Assembly (NCBI GenBank): GCA_964598765.1
Contig: CAZRCZ010000029.1
Span: 1-44,822 of the forward strand
Direction of reading: 5' to 3'
Length of the DNA stretch: 44,822 nucleotides
Source of the DNA: CAZRCZ01 sp964598765
GTDB lineage: Bacteria > Sumerlaeota > Sumerlaeia > MVZB01 > JAJFLK01
How positions within the stretch are numbered: the stretch's first letter is position 1; every line of letters begins with the position of its first letter. The translations under genes were made by a program, and so were the position numbers. Positions 9,200-16,333 of the stretch are shown here, one piece after another. The notes under the pieces are model-generated. The model made no database searches, was not told the origin of the DNA, and saw only the letters and a list, made by a program, of their open reading frames with translations.

Positions 9200-10457
9200 G
9201 TTTTCTCGCCAGAAGCTCCAATCCCATTTTAGGCAGGTCGAGAAACGCGATACGCTTCTCTCCCTTTCCTTCCTTTTCTCGGAGATAACACAGCGCCGAA
9301 ACGATGCCGTTATTGGGATGAAAATAGAGTTCGTGCAATGCCGCGCGGGTTCGGTGAACTCCCTTGAGCGAGTATTCCTCGGCGGGAAGCTGAAAATAGG
9401 TGTGGAGTTGTCCGCTCGTCGCGCCGCGCAGGGCGTATTCGACCATCATCCGACCGGAACAAATGTTTCCCGTTCCGCTGATCGGCAGTCGCCGCTCCAA
9501 TTTTTCGGATTCCATCGCCATCGTCAGGACGAGCAAATTCCGGTGACTGAGATCGGGTCCCCCGACGGCGATCCCCATGTGGCCGTGAAACGCTCGGAGG
9601 GAATCGAAGAGGCGGTTATAACAAATGACGAAATCGGCCACGCCATCCTTTTGACAAACCGTCTTCAACATTTCCAATTGAAATTCATCCTCGAAAAGCG
9701 CGTTCATCAACTTGACGCCGAGGATCATTCCGAGGGCGGACGCCTTGACGAGCGCCGGGCTTTCCCGCAACCAATACAAGACCAATTCCTTGGACGCCGC
9801 CGCATCGGTTCCCGCCAACGTCGGACTGAAATCCTGCTCCAAGATGAAAGGCTCATCGGGCAGAGCGTGACGCCAACATTCCGCGAGCCGAACCGTCGTG
9901 TGGGCGTATTCTTCGAGACGAAACGATTCCCTTTGTTCCCAAGGAAGGTGAAATTTGCAAGAGGGAATGACCGGCATGGAGGCCATGGCGCCGATCTGGA
10001 GCGCTTCTCCCATGAAATCAAGATAGCTCTGCAAATTGCCCTCCCAGCCGCGTCCGGCCCAGCTGACCGTCCAACCTTGATGCAAGACGCGACGTCCCTG
10101 AATTCGCTCGACCGACATCGTGGGATTTTTGACTTTCCACGCTTCCATCGAAGCTGTGCCGTGAGGGTCTTCGGAGATCAGCGTCTTGAGAACGACAAAC
10201 GCCAAACCCGCCTCGGCGTCGGTTTCAATTTGCTTTGGCTGAAGCGAAAGCTGGCCCGATGCCTTGCCGATGGGGTGTTCGATTTCAATCGGTCCGTATC
10301 GCGCGCTGATGTCAATGTCATACTCTCGATCCAGAATTTCGGAGATGTCGACGGTGGGATCCTTGAGAATCCCCTCCTTGTAATGCGCCTCCAATTTTTT
10401 TCGCAAGTCGTCTGGAAGATCCAACAATTTGGGAAGAAGAAAATGTTCCGTCATCAT
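9177..10457 (-). CDS. Dihydroorotate-dehydrogenase-like FMN TIM-barrel protein
   Basis: This is a 426-residue protein that I place near the DHODH/dihydropyrimidine dehydrogenase fold. Evidence is the early glycine-rich PIEIEHPIGKASGQLSL, comparable to the PLGLAAG region of DHODHs. A late ISGTGNICSGRMMVEYALRGATSGQLHT also matches the FMN-phosphate-binding GGI.SGEDA.E...AGAS.VQV region. It is longer than true PyrD (about 340), and no other pyrimidine gene is adjacent. The context of enolase-type and DapA-type enzymes suggests a flavin-dependent redox step in a catabolic route. This is inference: the fold is read from two motifs only. The gene sits 37 nt downstream of the DapA-like gene and overlaps the next gene. 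Confidence 0.55.
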   Translation of the reverse strand: MMTEHFLLPKLLDLPDDLRKKLEAHYKEGILKDPTVDISEILDREYDIDISARYGPIEIEHPIGKASGQLSLQPKQIETDAEAGLAFVVLKTLISEDPHGTASMEAWKVKNPTMSVERIQGRRVLHQGWTVSWAGRGWEGNLQSYLDFMGEALQIGAMASMPVIPSCKFHLPWEQRESFRLEEYAHTTVRLAECWRHALPDEPFILEQDFSPTLAGTDAAASKELVLYWLRESPALVKASALGMILGVKLMNALFEDEFQLEMLKTVCQKDGVADFVICYNRLFDSLRAFHGHMGIAVGGPDLSHRNLLVLTMAMESEKLERRLPISGTGNICSGRMMVEYALRGATSGQLHTYFQLPAEEYSLKGVHRTRAALHELYFHPNNGIVSALCYLREKEGKGEKRIAFLDLPKMGLELLARKREPTPAH

Positions 10458-10494
10458 ATTTGGCGCGCGGGAGAGAAGGCCGCATCCTCTTTGG

Positions 10495-11493
10495 TCAATC
10501 GGCTTTGACCGTCTTGAGTTTGGCGACGGCGGCGGCGATGGCCGCGCGTTCGGGGTGGGGAATGGGCGGCCCCCAAGGATCGTAAGTTTCCTCTTGCGGA
10601 AGAATCCCCTCGGCGGAAAGCGCGATCATCAGGCGGCGAATGTAGCCTTCCATCGGCTGGATGAAGATCGTTTCGGCCAGATGATCCAACGCCAGCAGGA
10701 GTTCGGCGAAGCGATTGAGCCGTTGCTTTTGCCAGCAGGAAATCAGCTTCACCTGCGTCGCGGGCTGAATCACCCCAAGACCGATCAACGCGCCGACGGC
10801 CCCGCGCATGATCGAGTAACCGAGAAACCGATCCTCGCCCGTCAGGAGCGCGATCTCCGGCGCCTTCAGTCTGACCAATTCCGCAATCTGTTGAAACGTC
10901 ATCACCGAATCGAGCGTGGCGACTTTGATCCCGGCCACTTCGTCCATGGAAATCAGATTTTCCAAAAGCTCCGTTCCATAACTGATTCCGCCGGCCGATT
11001 CGTAAAGATAGAACATGATCATCGGCAATCCGACGGCGGCGATGGACTCCATGTAGTCCACGATCATTTCATCCTGATCCGGTCGCCCTCGAAATTTGGT
11101 CGGCGCGTAAACCAGAATACCGTCGGCTCCATAGACACGGGCTTCCTCCGCCATTTGGGAGGCGCGCGCGATGTATTCGGCGTCCGAAAGCGATTCGACC
11201 CCGCGTTCCAATTCCGCTTCCGAACATCCAACTCCGGCGATGACGAACTGATCCGGACGCAATCCGATCCGCCAGCGCTTGAAAACACGATGGCGTTCGC
11301 CGTGGGTCAATTTCAGTCCGCGCCCCGTGTGCGCCCAAACGGCCACTCCCGCGGCTGGCGAATCCGCCAAATACCGGACCAATTGTTTTTCGGCCTGTTC
11401 ACAGTGCTCGCCGTCCAGATTGAACGGAACGGGAACGGCGGGAATCAGCGCCCCCTCCAGCTTTTCACGCAGGGCTTTGGCCTTGGCATTCAT
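10495..11493 (-). CDS. Dihydrodipicolinate synthase family aldolase/lyase (DapA-like)
   Basis: This 332-residue enzyme has the class I aldolase fold of the DapA/NanA/KDG-aldolase family. The Schiff-base Lys lies in AGIKVATLDS, and the family Tyr may be in MFYLYESAGG, replacing the usual YNxP. The start GALIPAVPVPFNLDG matches the family's N-terminal strand. The deviation from canonical DHDPS motifs and the surrounding genes argue against lysine biosynthesis. They suggest a keto-acid lyase or dehydratase acting after an enolase-superfamily dehydratase, as in sugar-acid catabolism. The ATG at 11493 is preferred; an alternative ATG exists at 11514 and an ORF start at 11550. None has a strong Shine-Dalgarno. 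Confidence 0.75.
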   Translation of the reverse strand: MNAKAKALREKLEGALIPAVPVPFNLDGEHCEQAEKQLVRYLADSPAAGVAVWAHTGRGLKLTHGERHRVFKRWRIGLRPDQFVIAGVGCSEAELERGVESLSDAEYIARASQMAEEARVYGADGILVYAPTKFRGRPDQDEMIVDYMESIAAVGLPMIMFYLYESAGGISYGTELLENLISMDEVAGIKVATLDSVMTFQQIAELVRLKAPEIALLTGEDRFLGYSIMRGAVGALIGLGVIQPATQVKLISCWQKQRLNRFAELLLALDHLAETIFIQPMEGYIRRLMIALSAEGILPQEETYDPWGPPIPHPERAAIAAAVAKLKTVKAD

Positions 11494-11622
11494 TGATACG
11501 CGCTCAACCACCATAGAGGAGTTGGGCGAAAACGTAAAGACGCTTCTCAATTTTAGATTTTAGAATGCAGATTGTTGATTGCGGACTAAACTTTTCTCAC
11601 TCGTGCAATCCGTGGCTTCCGG

Positions 11623-11642
11623 CTTGGCGTCCTTGGCGGTTT
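11623..11642 (+). repeat. Dispersed CTTGGCGTC(C/T)TTGGCGGTTT repeat, copy 1
   Basis: This short tract lies between the DapA-like gene and the upstream enolase-superfamily gene. Near-identical tracts occur at 16139-16157 (opposite strand) and 43438-43456. The intergenic stretch 11494-11661 holds nothing else that I can identify. Confidence 0.65.
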
Positions 11643-11661
11643 GAATGGTTGAGAAAGGAAA

Positions 11662-13134
11662 TCAGCGCAACGACTTCCATTTCTCAATCGTCTGTCGCCG
11701 CCTGAAATCCACTTCGCAGTTGTAACCAAATCCCGGAGTCTGAATCGAACTGATTTGAATCAGGCCGTTTCGTATTCTGAGCGCGACGGTCCCCGCTTTG
11801 CGCTCGTAAAGATCGGGATGCGCGGCCAATGCGGATTCCCGCTCTTGTTCGCTCAAATGGCTAAGCCCCTTGAAGTAGTGATGACCGTTGCGCTCGGAAT
11901 GTTCGATCCCCAACGCGGCGAGGGTCGCCAAATCCTCTTGGAGCGGAACGACGCCGGTGTTGGTCAGGTCTTCACTCGAAAGAATGGCGGGAAAGGTTTT
12001 GCGCTCGCCGATGGGTGCCCCGCTCTTCCATCGCGCCAAGAGACATTTGTTCAAGACCGCCTTGAGGATCCCCTTGCAATTTTTGACCGAGATTCCCATG
12101 TATCCGGCGTCGCGCGCCTTGAGAAGCGAATCCAAGTCGTTGTCCGATTCGTCAATGATGAGCGGTTTGATCGCGCCGAGGTCACGGATCGCCGGATTCT
12201 TTTCCGGAGCGAAAGCCGAATCGCGCGACAGAGGTTGCTCAATGAAAAGAATCGCGTCGCAAAACTTTTTTCCCGCCGTGGTCGCGCATAGCTCACCCAA
12301 GAGCCATGCGATATCTTCCAATATCTCGATCTGCTCATTGCCGTCAAGCGTGACGAAATATCCCGCCGGGCATTTTTCCCCCATGATTTCGGCCATCGCC
12401 CGAAGTCGGGCAAGATTGCGCTCGCGGTCGGCGTCAATCTTCACTTTGAAATAGCGCAAACCGTAGGCGTCAATATCCTCCTCCAGCGCCTGCGGTAATC
12501 CGTCATGAATTCGGTCTTCCGGCTTGATCTCTCCGCTTCGCAATGGATCACCCAACCCGACCGTGTGGCGACACCAAACTTTGGAGAGCGGTTTTTCGGG
12601 CAACGCGGAACTCAAATCGAAGCCGGCTAATTCTCGGTGAACGGCTCCGGTCGCAATTCCGAATTGATTTTCCTTGAGGGCGTTGAAAAGCGAAACGCCT
12701 GCGATACGGCACGCCGCGTCCATCATCGCGCGCTCCGGAAATGAACTGCCGAATCCCGCCGTGAGGGCGTTGATCCCGCGTTCGGCTCCTTGTGTTTTCA
12801 GAATCGGATAGACGCTCCACCATAATTCAAATGGAGTTGCCAAACTCACGCCCTTTTTCAAATATTCATCGGCGGCGAGTTGGGCCATCGTGATTTGATC
12901 GTCAATTTTTTGGTTTATGCTTTTGCCCGGAGCCTTGTCGAACCAAAGCGCGGGAAGCGCGTCGCAGGAGTATCCAATTGCGGAACCGCCGCGATGATCT
13001 TCCGCCGTCACGCGCATCATCAGCATCGGAATATCGGTCAGCGTCGCTATGCCGAACTTGAACGGCATCCGCAGGCGAACATCCTCGATGCGCATCTTCA
13101 CGGTTTTGATTTTGAGGCGAATGGGATTCGTCAT
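11662..13134 (-). CDS. Second enolase-superfamily (mandelate racemase/muconate lactonizing) enzyme, long form
   Basis: This is a 490-residue protein from the ATG at 13134. The frame is open to 13392, but that part crosses a repeat and is not coding-like. Expected active-site elements are present: FKVKIDADRERN (KxK), VTLDGNEQ, LFIEQPLSRD, LIIDESDND and ISVKNCKG. The protein is about 100 residues longer than typical mandelate racemase homologues and carries a large N-terminal capping region. The subgroup cannot be fixed by eye; a dehydratase or racemase role is possible. It is the first gene of the minus-strand cluster and divergent from the isomerase at 13279. A 168-nt gap follows before the DapA-like gene. 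Confidence 0.72.
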   Translation of the reverse strand: MTNPIRLKIKTVKMRIEDVRLRMPFKFGIATLTDIPMLMMRVTAEDHRGGSAIGYSCDALPALWFDKAPGKSINQKIDDQITMAQLAADEYLKKGVSLATPFELWWSVYPILKTQGAERGINALTAGFGSSFPERAMMDAACRIAGVSLFNALKENQFGIATGAVHRELAGFDLSSALPEKPLSKVWCRHTVGLGDPLRSGEIKPEDRIHDGLPQALEEDIDAYGLRYFKVKIDADRERNLARLRAMAEIMGEKCPAGYFVTLDGNEQIEILEDIAWLLGELCATTAGKKFCDAILFIEQPLSRDSAFAPEKNPAIRDLGAIKPLIIDESDNDLDSLLKARDAGYMGISVKNCKGILKAVLNKCLLARWKSGAPIGERKTFPAILSSEDLTNTGVVPLQEDLATLAALGIEHSERNGHHYFKGLSHLSEQERESALAAHPDLYERKAGTVALRIRNGLIQISSIQTPGFGYNCEVDFRRRQTIEKWKSLR

Positions 13135-13162
13135 GATCGAGCGGCATTTTGGCAAATGCCGG

Positions 13163-13248
13163 AACACAAAGACACAAAGAAGACTCGAAGTAGCCGAGAA
13201 GCCCAACGGCGAACTTTCTCTTCGTGCCTTCTTTGTGCCTTTGTGTTT
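13163..13248. repeat. Inverted CACAAAGACACAAAGAAG repeat with 20-bp arms
   Basis: The left arm 13163-13182 and right arm 13229-13248 are complementary at 19 of 20 positions, with a loop of 46 nt. It lies in the divergent promoter region between an enolase-superfamily gene and the isomerase gene. A single-arm relative occurs at 16213-16238. Simple CACAAAG-type repeats of this kind are widespread in environmental genomes. Confidence 0.75.
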
Positions 13249-13278
13249 AATTTTTCGATGGAGGGACCGTGACTGTTT

Positions 13279-14118
13279 ATGAAACTCCGCCACGCCATCT
13301 GTAGCGAGATTTTTCAGGGATGGGACCTGAAAAAAATCTGCTCGACCGTCAAGCCGATGGGCTACGACGGACTGGAAATCGCGCATTTTCATCTATTCGA
13401 GAACGTCGCCGACTTATCGGCGGACCAACGCGCCGAAATGCGCCGGACGATTGAAGGAGAGGGGATGGTCTGCTCCGGTCTGCATTGGCTCCTAGTTTCC
13501 CCAAAGGGATTTCACATTACGACGCCCGACGCCGAATTGCGGCGGCGAAGTTGGGATTATCTGGCGCGGCTGATTGATTTTTGCGGCGATCTCGGCGGAT
13601 CGGTGATGATTTTCGGTTCCCCGTATCAGCGAAGCACGCTCGAAGGCATGACCATCGCCGAGGCCAAAGATCGGCTCGTCGAAGGCTTGGCGGGACTTGC
13701 CCCGCGCGCCCAAGAACGCGACGTCGCGTTGCTGATGGAAGCCATTCCGCGACGCGAAACCAACGTTATCACGACGCTGTCCGAAGCCGCCGAGATCGTC
13801 CGGCGCGTGAACCATCCGGCCGTGCAAACGATGTTCGACGCGCACAATACCGCCGACGAAACCGAACCGCCCGCGACGCTCTTGGAAAAATTTTATCCGA
13901 TCATCCGCCACGTCCACGTTAATGAGATGGACGGCCGGCATCCCGGAACTGGGGACTTCGATTTCACGTCGGTCCTGAAATACCTGACCGCGCGCGATTA
14001 CAAGGGCTGGGTGTCGCTCGAAGTTTTCGATTTCAAAGCCGGCTCCAAAAAAATTGCCCGCGATTCGATCAATTTTTTGGGGAAAACGCTTCGGGACAAC
14101 TATTCAAAAATGGGCTGA
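13279..14118 (+). CDS. Sugar phosphate isomerase/epimerase family TIM-barrel protein (hydroxypyruvate isomerase-like)
   Basis: This is a 279-residue member of the AP-endonuclease-2/xylose-isomerase-like TIM barrels (PF01261). Typical metal-ligand regions are visible: LLMEAIPRRETN (Glu), MFDAHNTADE (Asp and His), HVHVNEMDGRHPGTGDFDF (His, Glu), and SLEVFDF (Glu) near the end. Family members include hydroxypyruvate isomerase, tagatose/psicose 3-epimerase and inosose isomerase. Nothing here separates these activities. It is transcribed divergently from the enolase-superfamily operon, and a sugar or sugar-acid pathway is a reasonable inference. Its stop codon abuts the stop of the convergent nuclease gene with no spacer. 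Confidence 0.78.
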   Translation: MKLRHAICSEIFQGWDLKKICSTVKPMGYDGLEIAHFHLFENVADLSADQRAEMRRTIEGEGMVCSGLHWLLVSPKGFHITTPDAELRRRSWDYLARLIDFCGDLGGSVMIFGSPYQRSTLEGMTIAEAKDRLVEGLAGLAPRAQERDVALLMEAIPRRETNVITTLSEAAEIVRRVNHPAVQTMFDAHNTADETEPPATLLEKFYPIIRHVHVNEMDGRHPGTGDFDFTSVLKYLTARDYKGWVSLEVFDFKAGSKKIARDSINFLGKTLRDNYSKMG

Positions 14119-15252
14119 TTAGCGACGGCGTGGAGCCGCCAAAGCTCTCTTGTCCGTGCCCCCCAGCGTGATGAGTCGCCCGACCGTTGCTTCGTCGGAC
14201 AAACGCATTATTAACTCCGTACTGAAGGTAATTGCATCCCTTCTCCTGTCATAGACCAACACTTTTATCCCCAACTGAGATAACTTGGTCGAGAGGATTC
14301 TGTCCGGTTTTTTCGGTATCACCAAAACTCGAACTGGTCGGATCGAGGAATCGCTCAGATTTAAGAACAACTGACCGACAGCCGTGTAAATATGAGACGG
14401 ATCGGAGGTCGTCTTGGCTTCAAAGAGAAATCTGATTCGACGCTTGGCGTCCAAAACGTAAAGGTCGCGTCTTTTGTCATTCCCAATCCGCCATCCCTCT
14501 GGGAGGTTGGTTCTCAGAGTGCACCGGAGACGTTCAATAACCTTCCCGTGAATCTGCTTACCTCGGATTTGATTCTCGATTTTATAAGCGCTACGCCGAC
14601 CGGAAAATTCAGGATTATATTGCCCTGAAGGTTGCCGATCGTTCCAAGTGTTGCCCCTATTTCCAACCTGTTTCTGAATTTGCATCTTTCGCGCAAAAGG
14701 TTGAGATCGGTCTCCCATCTTGGCACGTTTCAAGAATTTGGCCACATCGGGATAGAAATCGCTTACGTCCGAAATTGTTTTTTGATCCTGAAATTTTTTC
14801 TGGAGCTCTTTCGACAACTTTCTTCGCTCAATTGGCTGTGCGTTATTAAGCCAACTGACCCTTCGTCGCCATGCTGTGTCCAATTCCTTGAATTTTTCAT
14901 GGTATCTTGGTCTAGACGATCTTCTAATCCTCGCGATGTAAAAAAATCTCGTGTCTTTCGAGGCTACGAGAACAAGATCGCCGGGTTTCATCTTGTGGTG
15001 GAATATCTCGTTCTGGGCGGCGTCACTTGCAAGCCGGGTGGGGTTATCCCGATAAAGTTCACGGCGGTAATATTTTTCAAGGAGTTGTTTGATTCGCTTC
15101 CTGTTGTCTTGTCTTCTTGGGATTTGTCTCGGAAATTTTCTTATTTTGCTCCAGCCAATTATGATTGTTCCGCTCTTGACCCCTTCTGGAACGGCATCCT
15201 TGCCCTTAAGCTTCATTCTCATTCTGTAAGCGTGCTTCGATTGAAAAACCAT
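14119..15252 (-). CDS. Putative stand-alone restriction nuclease: EVE/PUA-like N-terminus plus PD-(D/E)XK domain
   Basis: This is a 377-residue protein with good start support: an ATG with GAGG 9 nt upstream. The N-terminal part has SGTIIIGWSKI (about 27-37) and MKPGDLVLVASKDTRFFYIARI (about 88-109). That G-x-I-x-I-G-W plus GD-hV/L pattern resembles PUA/EVE-like domains at the N-terminus of modification-dependent restriction enzymes. The middle is very basic. At the C-terminus, D263LYVLD, then FEAK (Glu278, Lys280), then YTAVGQL (Gln294) fits a PD-(D/E)XK core with the extra Q of many restriction-like nucleases. The DNA is visibly more AT-rich than its neighbours, suggesting transfer. No methylase or helicase partner is adjacent. 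A type IV-like role is inference. Confidence 0.6.
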   Translation of the reverse strand: MVFQSKHAYRMRMKLKGKDAVPEGVKSGTIIIGWSKIRKFPRQIPRRQDNRKRIKQLLEKYYRRELYRDNPTRLASDAAQNEIFHHKMKPGDLVLVASKDTRFFYIARIRRSSRPRYHEKFKELDTAWRRRVSWLNNAQPIERRKLSKELQKKFQDQKTISDVSDFYPDVAKFLKRAKMGDRSQPFARKMQIQKQVGNRGNTWNDRQPSGQYNPEFSGRRSAYKIENQIRGKQIHGKVIERLRCTLRTNLPEGWRIGNDKRRDLYVLDAKRRIRFLFEAKTTSDPSHIYTAVGQLFLNLSDSSIRPVRVLVIPKKPDRILSTKLSQLGIKVLVYDRRRDAITFSTELIMRLSDEATVGRLITLGGTDKRALAAPRRR

Positions 15253-15289
15253 GGACTGTATCCTCGTTTGAGGGTTGTTGAAAACGGCC

Positions 15290-16066
15290 TCACCAATTCG
15301 GCGGCGCGCCGACGGGGTATTGCTCCAAGTCCATCACGCAACCGGTGACGCACTCCCCTTCGGCGGAGGCGAAGTAGGCGCAGGCGCGGGCGATGTCGAG
15401 CGGCTGAAGAAGCCGTCCAAACGGGCGCGACTTTAACGCTTCCTCAATCCACTCGTCCCCTTTGCCCTCCAGCCGTTTGACGCGGTCCTCCCCCTCGGTT
15501 TGCGTCCATCCGGCGTTGATCTGATTGACGCGAATTTTGTATTGATTGAGATGCGACGCCGCGTTTTTCGTCAGCGTCATCAAGCCCCCCTTGGAGACGG
15601 AATAGGCGCAAAGTTTCGGCTCGCCGATGTAGGCGTTGACCGAACCGATGTTGACGACGCATCCGCCCCCCCGTTTTTTCATGTGCGGAACCGACTCGCG
15701 GATCAAAATAAATGGCGCGCGGAGATTGGTCGCCAGAATCCGATCCAGCAAATCGGTCGGCGTGTTTTCGATGTTGCCGCGCGACGTGTCGGCGGCGTTG
15801 TTGACCAGAAGGTCGAGTCCGCCGAATTTCTCGACGGCGAATTGGATCAATCCAACGCATTGGCGGTCGTCGGTCAGGTCAATCTGATAAAAATCCGCTG
15901 ATCCTCCTTGCTTGCGGATCATGCCGACCGCCTCGTCTCCTCGCTTTTCGTCGCGTCCGGAAACCACGATCTTCGCGCCGAGTTCGGCGAAATGAATCGC
16001 GACACCGCGTCCGATGCCGGAGGTCGAACCGGTGACGACGGCGATTTTGTCTTCGAGGCTTCGCAT
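15290..16066 (-). CDS. SDR family NAD(P)-dependent oxidoreductase
   Basis: This is a 258-residue classical short-chain dehydrogenase/reductase. It shows the Rossmann dinucleotide motif TGSTSGIGRG near residue 12, the NNA motif in LLVNNAADTS, the catalytic Ser in NIGSVNAYIG, and YSVSK as YxxxK. IRVNQINAGWTQTEGE follows the active site, replacing the usual PG after N-x. The substrate is unknown; glucose/ribitol-dehydrogenase-type sugars or polyols are common for such proteins. There is an alternative possibility that it acts with the isomerase cluster beyond the nuclease gene, because the strand is the same. The nuclease gene begins 37 nt downstream. Confidence 0.85.
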   Translation of the reverse strand: MRSLEDKIAVVTGSTSGIGRGVAIHFAELGAKIVVSGRDEKRGDEAVGMIRKQGGSADFYQIDLTDDRQCVGLIQFAVEKFGGLDLLVNNAADTSRGNIENTPTDLLDRILATNLRAPFILIRESVPHMKKRGGGCVVNIGSVNAYIGEPKLCAYSVSKGGLMTLTKNAASHLNQYKIRVNQINAGWTQTEGEDRVKRLEGKGDEWIEEALKSRPFGRLLQPLDIARACAYFASAEGECVTGCVMDLEQYPVGAPPNW

Positions 16067-16138
16067 GGGCAGGAGGGATTTTAATTAGGGAGGAGGGGGA
16101 GTTCTAGCCTTTTCCCTATTTGATCCATTCAAGATTAC

Positions 16139-16238
16139 AAACCGCCAAGACGCCAAGACCGTCAAGAAATGCAGATTTCAGATTTGAGAGTTGAAATCCG
16201 AGGGGCTTGAATCTTGGTGTCTTTGTGTCTTAGTGGTG
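16139..16238. repeat. Intergenic simple-repeat pair upstream of lepA
   Basis: Two tracts lie in the 267-nt spacer before lepA. Positions 16139-16157 read AAACCGCCAAGACGCCAAG, the reverse complement of the 11623 and 43438 copies. Positions 16213-16238 read CTTGGTGTCTTTGTGTCTTA and onward, related to the CACAAAG inverted repeat at 13163-13248. No promoter stands out among them. Confidence 0.65.
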
Positions 16239-16333
16239 AACAACTCCACAATTCGCTTTACGGACGCTCCCCCTTAAAGATAAAAATTAGAAGATTACAT
16301 TCGTCACCGGATAGAACCGCGAAAGCCGTTGCC

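Noticed and set aside
9153..10508. 451-codon plus-strand open frame opposite the DHODH-like gene
   Set aside because: It is antisense to a better supported gene and its translation is Arg/Gln-rich without a recognisable motif.
13135..13392. N-terminal extension of the 490-residue enolase-superfamily gene
   Set aside because: The extension runs through a CACAAAG repeat into the divergent isomerase gene and has no family similarity.
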